Below the pieces are notes generated by a model. It was not told where the DNA came from. It saw only the letters and a program-made list of their open reading frames with translations, and ran no database searches. Below are positions 1-13,739 of a stretch of 64,000 bases of DNA, piece by piece. This DNA comes from Acanthacorydalis orientalis (taxonomy: Eukaryota > Arthropoda > Insecta > Megaloptera > Corydalidae), in the NCBI GenBank assembly GCA_034766995.1, contig CM068313.1, positions 18,160,012 through 18,224,011 on the forward strand, read 5' to 3'. Every line of letters begins with the position of its first letter. Position 1 is the first letter of the stretch. The translations under genes and the position numbers were made by a program.

Positions 1-200
1 AATATTGGTACAAAAACGATACATGGAATTCGATAAGTATAAAATAAAATAATATTTACATGAAATACACTAAATTACTATTAAATAGGTTTTTTTTATT
101 ACGAGTAGATGGTTTAATATATACTATTTTATTTATAAAAACTTACATAAATACACAATTGTATTTAAACGCTACAAAATATGTAAATTAATTACATACT

Positions 201-242
<42 letters not shown>

Positions 243-1426
243 AAAATAACCATATCTTAAAAGATTGTACTTTTGAATGGAAACGAAATGTAGTTTAATC
301 GAAAAACAATTTGAAAAGAAGATAAAACTTTTTTAAATTTTAAATTTACTTTCGTTATATTTAAATACTATATGTGAGTATATGTATTATTTTACATTAT
401 TTTATAAAGCACAATACATACACATGTTCTATTTTTCGCATCTGATTGAATATATTTCTGAAATGTTTGAAAAATATCTGAATAAATTTGAACTTAGAAA
501 AGACGTCATTGAATTGATTAAAACTTTCATGTTGTTATATTTTGCATCAGAAGTGTAAAACATATTATGTGTACATATACATACATATATATATACACTA
601 ATTTAAAATAAATTAGTTTAAACATTTCAGTTTGTTGGAACTTTTTTGTTAATGAAAATAGGTAAAAAAATTAAATTACATTCACTAGCAGAGAGATTTG
701 AAAGTGCAAAACTAAACAAGTTAGACGCAGGTAGTTAAAGAGGAATTTAATTATATTGAAATATTCATCTTGTAAGAACACAGCATCACTCAGATTATGG
801 TGATTTACGTTATAGTTATGTACAAACATTATAATTTGTCTGTGAAGGAATTTAGGAGTTACATTTTTAGGAAATTATATTCTATGTTATTATTCCTACA
901 ACGAAAAAAATAACGACTAAAGTCCTTTATTAATAAACAAAATATAAGATAAACATTTATTTTACGCTTCTTAAGCACTCTTTGAAAATGTTTTCGTACT
1001 CTTTGTGTTTTTAGAATTTCAATTATTTCTAATTTATTTATATTTCTTTTGTATATATTTTAGTATAAGGAATAAACGAGAGTATTAAAAAATAATATAA
1101 ACCGTTGATAAACATAATTTAAAAAAAGATGTACGTCTAAATATAAAACGATTTTTTTGAACAGAATTCAGTAAATAAAATAAATGATGGTTTTAATAAG
1201 AAACATACGTTTCTCTTTTATCTTTTTAATATTTTCATGTTCGTCTTTAAGACCGACAAAATAATGTACGAGATAATGAAGAAAAATTACTGTAATTATA
1301 CTACTGTAATATATTTACTCTTGAAAATTACGATATTATTATAAGATGTTCGCAAACTCTTTAAAAATTGTTGAAAATTTACTGTCGAATAATTAGAACA
1401 GTTAATTCTTGGAAAATTATAAAATG

Positions 1427-1472
<46 letters not shown>

Positions 1473-4274
1473 GTAATGTTTCCAGATAAATATTTTTTAT
1501 TGTATGGACGATCGATTTGTGTCTGAGTTAAAAAATGCATGACTAATATACTGACTGGTAATTATATAAAGAAAACGAATACAAGAAACATCTAATTTGC
1601 ATTTTTTTTTTAAAAAAAAACGTATTAAATCTATATGAAAGTTCTGTTATTTTCGATTGTATACAATAGTAATTATTTTCCTAATGATGAATCATAGATT
1701 GTTTTTGGATGTCTACGTGGATAGAGTGTAAAAGCTTGTAATGATATTTTTAGACCTTAGTCACTTGTTTGTGTTATCTGGAGCAAATAATATGTCGGCA
1801 GACAACGTGCATTTAAGACACTGTATTTTATGAGTTACAAAAAAAGAACATCGCGAAAGTTTTTAATTTTATGTATGAAATGCATTTGGAAATATATCAT
1901 GATTATTTAAATCTGCTATAGATAGGCTGTTAATTTTTGATTGTTTAATCAGAACACGAACAATTAAAAAAATTTTTGGATTAGTTCGACATTAATAAAA
2001 TACTTTTTTTATATATATATTCTGAAAGAATATTTATCTCTACTCTTTATGGCTATAATCGAATAAAATAAAATTATTATTAGAATAATTCGAATCACAT
2101 CAACTGTTTAGTGTCTGGAAGTATATCAAGATGACATACCAGTTGACTGAAAAAATTTAATCAATCATATGAGACTGTTCGTTTCGTCTGTCAATATATT
2201 GAAAGTTTCTAGATCACATCATTATTGCAAAATTTGAGTTGAAAAGTATATTATTTACTATAAGACAAAAATGACTGCAAACCAGAATTATTTACAAAAA
2301 TTATTATAAAATAAAAAATCTCAAAAGGATTTTATACTTTGTTTGTCGTAAGTAATAAACTTAGTGTATAATACTTCCAATTTAGTACATTTCACTAAAA
2401 AATATTTTAAAAATATACTGTATATATTAGCTTCAGAATGTTAAAAAAATAAATTTAAATCGTTTGTTGATTTTTCAGTCTGATTAGAATTTAATCGAAG
2501 AATAAATTATTTTGTATTTAAAATTAGAATAGTCAATTATAAAAAGTAGGTGATTGAATTATTATTTTTTTTACAAACTCATTTGTTTGGATTACCTTGC
2601 ATACTTATATGTGAAATCTTGTTCCTTTTTCAATAAAATCGTTCAATTATAGAATGGAAGAAAGGATTAAATAATAAATAAAACCGTCATCCTTTTTTGG
2701 AACTCCTGCTAACAAATTTACTGTCTTGTACTGACGTACTAACAATTATTATTAAAAAATGATCAATCAAATATTTTTTCTAGGACACTGCTTAATCATA
2801 TACTTCAGGAAATACAGTATAAGTAATACAGGAAAAATGAACGAATTATCTTATAAATTGTATAGTTATCCATTTTGTTCAATACATTTGGAATTATTAA
2901 ATTTTTTTTCTGAATTTGTTACAAAACTCCTTTAGTTGTTCTACTATAACAACATTTTTAGCCAATATAATAATTACTTTAAGTTAGAAGACTAATTTCT
3001 TGCACACTTCGAGAATACACTGAAATTTTTCAAAACGATAGGTATTTATTTATAAATTAGACAAGAAATTAATATTAGGATGATTTTTTTCAAAACTAAA
3101 CTGTGCTAATAATATTTTGTTGTATTTACTTTTTAATACATTTTCATGTTTTAAATTTAATTCTTTTTTTTTAAAAAAATGATTATAATCCTCTTCATTT
3201 CAATCTGAAGATAAAAAATGATTGATTGAATGCTATTACGTTCGAGTTTCGAATAGCAAAGAAAATAAAAATGACTAATACTAAAATTACAAAAGAGAAC
3301 TGCGATTCCGTTTCTCTGACATGTAATCTTATACTATAGAATTATTTTACAATTTAGAATATGCATCTAGAATAGTAATTAAGCTGGGATTTTATAACAA
3401 TTAGAAGTGGTCTTCTGAAAGTAACTACATGCATACTTGTTATAATTATTATCATAGCAAAGTAAATGACAAAGTTTACACAATAATGAATTGAATTGAG
3501 ATTAAAACACATTTTTTAATGATTTTTAATATTAATATTTAAAATAAATTGATTATATTTTTAAAATAGAAAATATGTCCTGTTTAATGATATTATCTAT
3601 TGTACAATTATTCGATTATTTTCTATTATGAGTCATGCTTATATTTCGAGTCATGTTTATATTTTTCGTTTGATTTTTCTAAATACATAGATTTAATGTT
3701 ATTATTAATTTGTTTTTCAATTTAATTAATTTTATTTTCTTCTGTAACTGTTTTAAAAAATACAGTAAGAAGTAAATATTGTCATTGTGAAAATTAAATA
3801 ATACAGCAATAACCAAAAATTAAAATAAGATAATTGAAAAAAATTGCATGAAAACGGACTTTACTTCAATATATAATAAATGTTCCTCAAGAAAAATACA
3901 TTTTAATAAAATCAAATTCTCAGGGTATACATTTTTAAATATCTTTGTTATTTAAAAAGAATATTATTAGTAAAAATACTTGAAAAAATTGATTACAAAT
4001 ACACTTACAATTTATCTGTATTTAGTACTTCCGTGAGGTATAAAATTTTATAATAAATACTAAACATTTCAGACTCATTTTTAGATTTTTTTGTGTTATT
4101 AAAAAATAGAAAAAATATTCAATATAAAAATCAAAAAACTTTATTATATATGTTATTTGTATTTAATGTTAACTTTTTGAAAGAGCAAAATTGTATTATA
4201 TTTTATATTAAATTATTTATAAATAACATACTTTAAATACATATACACCGATATTGAATTGACAAAATATTCTG

Positions 4275-4281
<7 letters not shown>

Positions 4282-4335
<54 letters not shown>
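4282..4335. repeat. (TA)n microsatellite
   Basis: A pure run of about 54 bases preceded by TTCTGTATATTT. Confidence 0.95.
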
Positions 4336-4343
<8 letters not shown>

Positions 4344-5696
4344 TTTTCGTGTCTATAAATGTGCGAATAATTTCAATAATATATATTTTCCAAAATATAG
4401 TGCGAACGAATACCAAACTGTCCTTAATAAATGATGTCAGCACCGACATTGGTATTGCTCCTACAATGTACATTTAGAGCAACTAAATCAATATCAGCGA
4501 ACAATACAATTTTCATTACAATTATGTTGAATGTACGTTAACGTGAAGTAAAACAAAAATATATAATTCAATTATAATCAGTGCTATTTCTCTGTTCATC
4601 GAAATTGCAAAATCGTTAATCAACTGGTTCTGTGTTCCAACTGAAAATTATCGAAAACCTGATGCAAAATGAAACGGAAATGTACACGTTTATGAGTAGA
4701 AATAACGCTATCCTTCTTCATGTCTATATATATAGTAACTGGAAATTATGTTTTGCGAATCAGTAACAAAATGCATTTAGCACCTGTGACGGAAATGTAT
4801 TCTATTTTCGATCGAATGGATGCCTTTCGTTGATAGTTCACTGTTATGTACTGCAGCCTGTTGAATAGTCTAATCGTTTATAGTGCAGGTTTATGAAACA
4901 CACGCTAGTCTATATTTTATTCATAACATGCAGATCTTTTCTGTTTCGAAACGATTTATTTAATGCAATAATAAATTTATTTTAATTTATTTGAGATAAT
5001 TTGCCAACTACGTTATTTATGTATACAAGAAATTTAAATTGTATTCAATTGAATACACAAAAGATAAAATAAAAGTACAATGTACACTTTTTTGAAAATA
5101 TAGCATAAAATGAAACTGTAACAGTAAAAATTAATTATTCACAAGATTTTTAAGCCTAAGGTGTATAAAATTAGAATTAACATTGTTTTTTTTCGATTAT
5201 TTATCTTCAAAATATATCTGAAAATGTACCAATTTATAATATTTTTAAAAAATAGTTATAAATATATCCAGTGCTATAGGAAAAAAAAACACTTTTTTAT
5301 AGGGAATTTCTTTAAAAACTGTTTTTATAGTAGATAAGTGTGAAATCACATTTTTCAAAATAAAAAAATCTCTATATGATAGTATAAGATAATACATTCA
5401 TCATATTTCTTTGTTACTAATTAAAATCTAAGTCAAATATAGAAGCTTGAATTAAAAAATATGCAGTTTGTAGATTATAAAAAATATATACGGACTGATT
5501 GTTATTGTAATTTTTAAGTAACAATAACTCACGTTTAAGTCGCCGAATGAAACGAAATGTTAAGGTTGATGTCTTTTTTAAGCTTAATTATTTTTAATAT
5601 ATAATTTTCTCCATTTGTTGTTTTAGGAAATTAAATAATTATATGTATTTATACGAAATGAAGAATTAAAGCAAAAACTAAATAATGGCAAATGTG

Positions 5697-5728
<32 letters not shown>

Positions 5729-5893
5729 ATACATATTAATTAAAGGATTTTTTAACAACTTATTGATGAAGTAGAAATAAAATTATATGTTTCATAAAAA
5801 GATTGAAATGTAGTTAGAAACGATAAGAGGTATTAGTTTTTTCTTATTTTGTTTTCTTTCTAGTGTTTAATATATCTCTGTAAGAGTTTAATG

Positions 5894-6756
5894 CAGCGGT
5901 CACCAATCTTTTTGTGAGAAGAGCCATATAAATATATGGAAAGTGCTAGACGGGCTGAATCTAAAAGAAAATCTATTTTATTTTCCTATAATTATACATA
6001 GCATATTTAGAAATGAATAAATGGAAGTTTTATTCGTAAGAAAATAAAAGAATGTAAATATATCAAATATGCGCAATAATAATTAAATATGGATAAGTAA
6101 AGGTTGTTTTGCAAGAAAATAGGTATAAGAAAAGAAAGCATTCTTATATATTTACATGTAGGGTTTTAAAAACTATTTCAAGAATCAAGGTAGTATCAAA
6201 TCAATACCTCAAGAATGACATGAGTATTAAAAAGCACTAATGTGAACAATGAACCTGCTTTGTTGATCTTTGAATTACTTCTTCAATATTTGGTGTCAAG
6301 TTCGAAACACCTATTTTTAAAAAATCTTTCAAATGGTTACCTGTCAATCTTGAGAGGTTTTTCGATTTAATATACATCATTCTGGAGAATTTCTGTTCAC
6401 AAATATATTTGTGTTACCGAATATGATTATCTTCTTTGCAAAATTCTTAATATTACTGTAATTACTTTCTGGTAACAAAGAATAGAACCTAATTAAATTT
6501 TCATTTTGAAACAGTGATTTCAGTGTAACATCAGTTTGCAAATCTATTAACATATTTGCATCAAAATCATTAACGACAATACCGAAAGGATTTTGAAACA
6601 AAATGAAGAATTTTTTATGTATTATCGATAAAAGAGTATCTCGAACAAGCTTATCTTGAGGGATACCTGTATATAATACCCAATGTGTCCACGAGCCACA
6701 TAAAAACCTTTCTCTGGACGGATCTGGCCTACGGGTACGTAGTTTGGAGACACTTG
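5894..6756 (-). mobile_element. hAT-superfamily transposon, internally deleted, with intact target duplication
   Basis: An 863-bp insertion is bounded by an exact 8-bp duplication, GTTTAATG, at 5886-5893 and 6757-6764; 8 bp is the hAT target-site length. Its ends are imperfect inverted repeats: CAGCGGTCACCAATC on the left, and CAAGTGTCTCCAAAC on the right read inward on the minus strand (10 of 15 match). The right end continues into CGTACCCGTAGGCCAGATCC, resembling the familiar hAT terminus in which CCAAACTACGGCCCG is followed by a GGATCCGG-like motif. Inside is a C-terminal transposase relic on the minus strand. The element looks like a deletion derivative that moved in trans and later decayed. 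Confidence 0.85.
6237..6615 (-). pseudogene. hAT transposase C-terminal fragment, frameshifted
   Basis: Translation on the minus strand gives NPFGIVVNDF, then LIDLQTDVTLKSLFQNENL, then IRFYSLLPESNYSNIKNFAKK, up to GNTNIF. After a frame change near 6400 it continues CEQKFSRMMYIKSKNLSRLT, then GNHLKDFLKIGVSNLTP, to a TAG at 6237-6239. This is the C-terminal dimerisation region of a hAT transposase: the LIDLQ-D/S-LK-FQ and FY-LLPE-YPN motifs, then CEQ-FS-M--KSK-RSRLT--HL. Only about the last 125 residues of a protein normally around 600 residues long remain, so it cannot be catalytic. It fits the group of domesticated-looking relatives such as ZBED5/GTF2IRD2, but subfamily assignment is uncertain. 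Confidence 0.85.
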
Positions 6757-8312
6757 GTTTAATGTATTAAAATTATCGAATTGAACCAGACTTTAAAAAA
6801 TATTGCATTGAATTTGGATGAACATATTCTGCAATTATTAACGTCGTTTGAAATTTCAAAACAAATTATATAAAAGAGCATTATACGAAATAATATATAA
6901 TTTTCAATTTCACTGCATCATTTTTCGATAATAACAAAGCAATTGGGTATCAATTATGAAAGAGTTAAATGAGTTCAAATAGTGTGAGCGTTTTTTATTT
7001 AAACAATTCTGGTATTATTTGAATTGTACGAGTTGAATTCAATTCGTAGTTCAAAACAAAATTGAATCAATACAGTTAATATGAAAATGTCCTTGAAAAT
7101 ATTGAAAAATGTATATATTCGTATATGATAAAGCCACAATGGTAAAACAATTCAATTAAAATCATGACAACGTCAAAAATTCAAATATAGCAATGTATAT
7201 ACAATTGAAATGCCCAGAGTTTTTTTAAAGGAACTGTTCGCAAATATAACTTTATTTAAATCGGTGGTGGATAATTTTGATTGATGTGCTATTTTTGAAA
7301 ATTGTAAACTGTAGTTAAAAATAAACTATTTTCTGTTTAGAAAATAGAAACATTTATATGGATATTTTTAATAAACATGTAACTAAGCAAATATGCTATT
7401 TTTTATATTTAATTTTCTTATTACACACACTTTTATATTTTTTAAAAAGAGACTTTCAATTTAAGTAAAAAATAAAAACGGTCTTTGTATTCATTTCTTT
7501 TAATGTAGTTTCATTTCAAATAGCAAATCTTTTTAAATAAATGTGTCTAAATTTTAATTTATACTTATAATTTCAGACTTTATGGATTCTATATATATAT
7601 ATATATATATAAGTTTAACGTATAAAATATTTTTCTCAGAAAAATTGAATAGCATATACAAGTACACTTCGCTCGAAATTATTTTGCAGGTTTCAGTTGA
7701 TTCGTGAGATCAAGTTTCATATATTATTTAAAACCATATTTCATGAAACGTGTACATGTTGTTATAAATAATTATTTCGAAGTTTTTCTTTGACTATACA
7801 CAGTTATATATAATTAAAAAAATTGAATGTTTTACGATAAAACTAATTTTTATTTTATTTACCATGTGCAGTTTTATTCGCACAATGGAATTATAAGCCT
7901 AAAATACGTAAAAACAATACTTTTAATTAGTAAATATCTAGAATAAAATCTATGTTGAAAATTTGATTACATATGTTATTACTACACGACGATATTAAGA
8001 AAATAAGGATAGTAAAAGATATTATTTTTAACACGATTGTTAACATAATTTACACGTATGGAATAGGGAAAGTGGAACACAAGATTTAAAAAAAAAATTT
8101 TATGTATTCACTAACCTATTTAAAAACGACTTCATTACATTTTTTTTTAAATAAAAACATAATTTTTCACTCAACATTACAGCCCATTCGACAGCCATGA
8201 ATTAAATCGTTTTATGAAAAAAAAGTATTTGACAGGTTACTATGAATGTATATGGATTAAAAAAAAACACGTATGTTGCATTATATAAAACACATAATGC
8301 AAAAAGCATGTA

Positions 8313-8343
<31 letters not shown>

Positions 8344-8357
8344 TGAAATATTTTAAA

Positions 8358-8404
<47 letters not shown>

Positions 8405-9926
8405 CATGAATTATATAGCTGTACACTTAATTGAAATAAAAATACAAAATTAACCGGTAATTAAAAAAAACTGAATACAAAAAAATGTTAAAGTCCCTAT
8501 AATACAAAAAAAAATATATGTCAGTGTATAATTATTTCTCTTGAATTAAATCAAATCAGAATATGTATTTGAATTGAAATTTAAAAATATGATACAAATC
8601 ATTTGTTTGTATAGACATTTCTGGAACATCGTTTAAGTAAATATATCAATCAATTAAATTTGGGTTCATAAATTTGAAACTACAGTAATATGAATAATAA
8701 AGATATAATTAATTTTTTATGTAAGAAAATAGAAAATAAAGAACTGTTATAAACATTTGATCAATGAAATTGAACTCTATTAAGAAGTAATTTCAATCTA
8801 ATGTAAAAATGATTTTTTAGGAGAATTTTCAACGTTAATATAATAAAGATAATTTATATTCTCAATAAAGTTAATAAACAAGTATTAATATTAATTTTTG
8901 GTATACTAATTTAAAGAACCTAATACTGAATAATAAAATGCAATTGACTAATATTCTTTCTATTATTAAATAGTATTATTAAATTACTACTTTTCAAGAA
9001 TATAAAAGAGACTTCAAATTAATAAAGTTCATTTTAATCTTCCTATCTGAAAAATAAGCTATTAGTGGACATAAAAAGTATTACAATTAAAATATGGCAC
9101 TATGGCTGAATTTATATTCATAGATGAATGAATCATTTTACAGAACAACTTTTTTTCCCTTAATGATGTTGATTTTTGGTATTATGTATTGTGATAAACG
9201 TTGATTTATTTTGTGAAAAGAAATATTATCTAAGATATGACAGTAAAACGATTTTTTTGTAAAATAAATACTAAATTCTTATAAAAGAATTAAAGTTAAA
9301 AAGAAACGTTTTTAGGATACTTTTACAATTCTGTGAAATAAACGAATAGTAGATGAAAATATTTTATCCATTACAGTGCTTTTCGTTTTTGTGTTTGATA
9401 TAAAAAAACTTGGTCACTAGGTCACACCACAAAAAAAAACAGACAAAAGCAACTTTAAATTCATACTTATGCTTTGATAAATTAAATTTTAATTCAATTT
9501 GTGGAGTTTGTTCCATGGAAAACTACAATTCACTTTTTAAAAGTTGATTTATTTTTATTACGAATATGTTTTTCTAATTTATATAAAAGTTTATTTTACT
9601 TCACAACTCATCTACAGCATTGAATATCTTTATTATTTATTTATTTAATTATACAATTTTTATAAAATGTAAAGCTTATATAATATATAATAATGTACAG
9701 TTTAAATTTATTTTTTGTTTCGCAAATAAATTTCATGATTAAATTTTAAATAAATATGTGATTCAAAATGCTGATATTTGTTGTGTTTGCAGATATTTAA
9801 ATAATTCGTTATTTAAAAATCTACCTATATGTAGTAAATATACAGAAACTTGTAGTGGGTAAGAAAAACCCAAATATTCAAACAAATAGGAAAATATGGC
9901 CAACGAGATAAAAATATACAATTATA

Positions 9927-9929
<3 letters not shown>

Positions 9930-9987
<58 letters not shown>
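9930..9987. repeat. (TA)n microsatellite at a LINE tail
   Basis: About 58 bases of TA immediately left of the 3' LINE fragment at 9988-10104. Confidence 0.95.
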
Positions 9988-9991
<4 letters not shown>

Positions 9992-10104
9992 TTCTTGGAA
10001 TTCTGTGGAAAAGAGAGGCACTGAATCGAACAAAATGGAAAATCATGGAAGAGGCCTTTATCCAGCAGTGGAGTAACAGAAGCTGAAGAAGATGATGATG
10101 ATAA
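9988..10104 (+). mobile_element. 3' tail of an RTE-type non-LTR retrotransposon
   Basis: The plus strand holds about 100 bases matching the 3' end of the longer LINE relic at 42014-43291. Both contain TGGAAAATCATGGAAGAGGC followed by a TTTATCCA-CAGTGGA block, the last codons of the ORF. Here it ends in a GAT/ATG-type tail at 10091-10102, the short tandem tail usual for RTE clade elements. The fragment is severely 5'-truncated, as expected of target-primed insertion, and lies between (TA)n at 9930-9987 and (CA)n(TA)n at 10105-10149. On the opposite strand it makes a spurious open frame. Confidence 0.75.
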
Positions 10105-10111
10105 TATACAT

Positions 10112-10149
<38 letters not shown>
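10105..10149. repeat. (CA)n(TA)n tract following a LINE tail
   Basis: Ten or so CA units and then TA, beginning directly after the GATGAT tail of the LINE fragment, as if grown from it. Confidence 0.94.
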
Positions 10150-10642
10150 TAAAAAGTATTTTTTGTTTAATTTATTTTTTGTGTAATTTTTCTAATCAAT
10201 TTACTATTATATTACTTTTAAATACGACGGTTAGAATAATTTATTTCTTACAAAAATTAAATTATGTAGTATATATGGTTAAATATAAATAACGAATTAT
10301 ATATAAATAAAATTTAAATATTAAGAATACTGTTTCCATTTAAATATGATTAACTAAAAAGACAGCAAATTTATTTACTTGGCTGATTTATTGTTAAAAT
10401 TTTAAACGGAGTTTACTACAATTATATCTTCTATACATTTTATTATTCATTATATCTTTACCCTCAATATTAGTTTCTTTGATAATATTTTCACACAAGT
10501 ACGATTCTCATAAATTTCACATTATCGTCTTATGTGTTTGTATGTACAAATTAGTATTGGGTTAAATAAATCTACTACACACTAATGCTATTCTAATAAA
10601 CTTCAAAAAAGCAATTTGTTGTATTATGTATGATACAAAATT

Positions 10643-10646
10643 TATA

Positions 10647-10711
<65 letters not shown>
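10643..10711. repeat. (TG)n(TA)n tract after exon 5
   Basis: Four to five TG units precede about 58 bases of TA. It lies about 60 bases past the exon 5 donor in the transcript, close enough to affect the local RNA structure. Confidence 0.95.
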
Positions 10712-10713
<2 letters not shown>

Positions 10714-10772
10714 GTAAGATATGGTTCGGAATAATATAAATAACAACTGGAGAATAAATATCATTGACGTAC

Positions 10773-10901
10773 CTTCAACGGTGAGCTTATTTCCAACACA
10801 TGATATTCCAAGCTGGATTCTGCCGCGTCTTTCTGTATGATCACAACCGCATAAATTTGGGACGCTCTCTTCGCATCTCTTGTGCACATTCATATCGCAC
10901 G
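10773..10901 (-). CDS. Pkc53E: Conventional protein kinase C, exon 5 (end of C1B, start of C2)
   Basis: This 129-bp exon follows a GTGTAG acceptor and ends at a G|GTACGT donor. Two leading bases complete the Ala codon begun by either C1B exon. It then reads [18 protein letters not shown], finishing C1B with Cys-X4-His-X2-Cys-X7-Cys. [13 protein letters not shown] follows, the hallmark linker of conventional PKCs, and then [11 protein letters not shown], the first strands of the C2 domain that binds calcium and phosphatidylserine. The exon ends one base into the next codon. The calcium-binding aspartates of C2 and the kinase domain should be in later exons; I found none in 1-10772, so the next intron exceeds 10.7 kb. 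A (TG)n(TA)n tract of about 70 bases begins roughly 60 bases past the donor. The exon also acts as a frame check: wrong inclusion of the C1B exons produces stops here. Confidence 0.92.
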
Positions 10902-11393
10902 CTACACGTGCAAACAGGTAAACGACGTACACGTGGAAAGTCGATCAGACGATAGACGAACATAAGAATACATAATATTAGTTTTACATTTTATATTTGA
11001 TGTATATGTGTAGATAACTGTATATAAATTAGAACTGGGTATCATTTTTTATCAATCAGAGTTTTACTTATTTTATAATGATTTTCATGAGAGTCAAATG
11101 TAGATTTCTGGATATGTTTTATGCATTTTTGTCTCATATATATACATGTCACTTAAGTTATTATATTTTATTAGACTAATCCATAATAATTTATGATTCA
11201 AATAGAAATATATACAGGTCAAGCTATACTGATGTAGATTATTTAAATTGATGTTTAATATTAAGTTATTCGAACAAAAATAGATGGTAACTGATTTACA
11301 CATGAACATAACAAAACTTGATATTGTGCAATCTCTTTCATAATCTTAATCTTCAGAAGTCTAATGAATTGCTTAAAAAATAACATGTTTATA

Positions 11394-11396
11394 TAC

Positions 11397-11464
<68 letters not shown>
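11394..11464. repeat. (TACA)n(TA)n tract
   Basis: Three to four TACA units lead into about 55 bases of TA. It pairs with a second tract at 11536-11588 only 70 bases away, so the two could anneal in RNA or cruciform DNA. Confidence 0.94.
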
Positions 11465-11467
<3 letters not shown>

Positions 11468-11534
11468 TCTGTAGTAAAGTAAGCAAAACTAGAGCACGTT
11501 TATAAAATATTTTAAACACAAATTGGAATATATA

Positions 11535-11592
<58 letters not shown>

Positions 11593-12088
11593 TACACTGT
11601 TTAATGTTTGAGATTGAATTAAAAAATATTATTTACATGTAAGTAAAACTCTGATTTATTTAGAGTTGTAAATAGTGTCAAAAAGGAATAAGGGATTAAT
11701 TATGTACACTACAATAAACTTTTATTACTTGTATCTATATATTAAAAGGGACTTAATTTAAATAATATTGGATAAATTAGTTATCATTTATGTATAAATG
11801 ATTAATGTAGAATTAATATGTTTAATGTTTACGAGGTATTAGTAGTAATGCAAACAGCGTATAAAGGTTAAAGAAGGAAGGGCGATTGTTTAATATAAAA
11901 CTAGCATTAAGGGGGGTAGATAAGGATGGCATTTTTTTTATTTAAAACTGTACATTATATGCTTTTTATCTATTTATCAATATTTTAATAAAGTTTTATT
12001 ATATTTATTTTAAAAAAATAATTTGTACACAACAGTGATTAATTGTAAGAAAGTTTACTAAAATATTGATTAGCTGTATGTACAATTT

Positions 12089-12095
12089 TATATAT

Positions 12096-12154
<59 letters not shown>
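12089..12154. repeat. (TA)n tract with TACA interruption
   Basis: TATATATACATACATA followed by about 50 bases of pure TA. Confidence 0.94.
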
Positions 12155-12159
<5 letters not shown>

Positions 12160-12591
12160 TCATATTTATTAAAGATATATAATTATTAAGGTTTTTTTAT
12201 TATTGTAAAAACAATACATAAACGATCGTTGATAAATCTAAGAGCTTTGTTCTCTTTAAAATATAAATATTAAATAAATGTAAAGAAATAGTACAGTAAC
12301 AAGAAAAATACAGAAAACATCAATATCTTGTCAAGAATAAATAAAGTAATATATTTACACATCACATAGCAATCAATAATAGGAAGAAGATATTGTATTG
12401 TATTTCAATAAGTCAATTAATGATTGACATCATTTTAAATATTGCTTTTAATAAAAAATGATTTATTTAAATTGATTTTCAAGGAAAGCATTGTTTTTGT
12501 GTACTGTTTACAGTGTTAATTTTTACAATTATATATGATTCTAAATAAATTTGGAAGCCATTTGTTAAATAAACCTTTATTGAACAATATG

Positions 12592-12597
12592 TACATA

Positions 12598-12659
<62 letters not shown>
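12592..12659. repeat. (TA)n tract with one CATA interruption
   Basis: Two TA runs separated by a single C-for-T change at about 12616. Confidence 0.94.
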
Positions 12660-12661
<2 letters not shown>

Positions 12662-13680
12662 CAAAATTAAATACCTTTAAGATAATTTGAATGCGACAGT
12701 TATTTAAAAATTCGTTTTATTAACATCACTTTCAGTTAAGATGTATTTGATGTAAAAGTTTTAGTAAGTCAATAAAGTAAATTGATAAATTGATTGATTG
12801 GTAATTTGATGAAAAAGATTATTGGATTAAGTTTGCATAATATAAATAAGAAATGTGACGATAAGGCTTAATATGTATAAAAAAGTAAATTATTATAGAA
12901 AATATTTAAATTTATTTACAGAAAAACTATTTTTGTATAAAAACAGTTTTGTCATAAAATATATAATAACTATTTGTAAAAATGTATCTTAAAAAACTGT
13001 TTTTTTGGATGAATCTATAATTAAGCTAAATTTTGTTTCTTGTAACAATAAAACCTTCATAAATGATGAAAATGGATAACTCAATATTATTTCTTTTATA
13101 AATAAATATCTAGTACCAGTTAGAAATTATACTATTCTTTTCTTTTATAATTAAACTATTATTTTATACATAATTAAATAAACTTTATTTTTTTGCGTTA
13201 TCAAAAATAATCAAAGTTTAAATGTTTCAAAAATATTTTCACTTTCGAATATATATTTAAGTTTTTTTTTAAAAAAAACATTGTTCATAAAAACATATCG
13301 AAATTTAAGTAGGATTAGAACATAAGTATTTTTTTTTATTTTTCTGTCAAAACATGTAATGTAGAAAAAATATAAATATTTTTATAAAATATTTATGAAC
13401 ATTTTGATAACACAAGCATTGACTTCAGTTTCGAGAACTGAGTAATTGAAACAAAATTAAAATATTTATTTAAACAAATATTAAAATTCTTTATTTTGTT
13501 ACCGTTCTTTTTATTAAGAAATTTGTGTTTATACTTTTAATTGTTATTAAAATACACATTTTTATATATAGATCCATACGTTTTACAAAAATGTTTTTCA
13601 TTTAGATACATATTCATAATTTAGAATAATATTGATGTTTTCCAGATATTCAGTGTAGCATTTATTAATGTATTTTTTTT

Positions 13681-13739
<59 letters not shown>

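Larger units (their letters stand above)
1..10772 (-). other. Intron after exon 5 (5' part)
   Basis: No further C2 or kinase exon was found, so this is intron continuing past the window edge. It holds a complete hAT insertion (5894-6756), a 3' tail of an RTE-type LINE (9988-10104), and (TA)n tracts at 208-239, 1429-1469, 4282-4335, 5696-5730, 7590-7611, 8313-8341, 8361-8402, 9930-9987 and 10643-10711. The stretch 4440-4960 is of higher complexity. The rest is AT-rich sequence with nothing recognisable. Confidence 0.65.

Noticed and set aside
13571..13600. GATCCATACG, resembling the DPYV motif of a C2 exon
   Set aside because: It is on the wrong strand for the PKC gene, and the following codons do not continue as C2.
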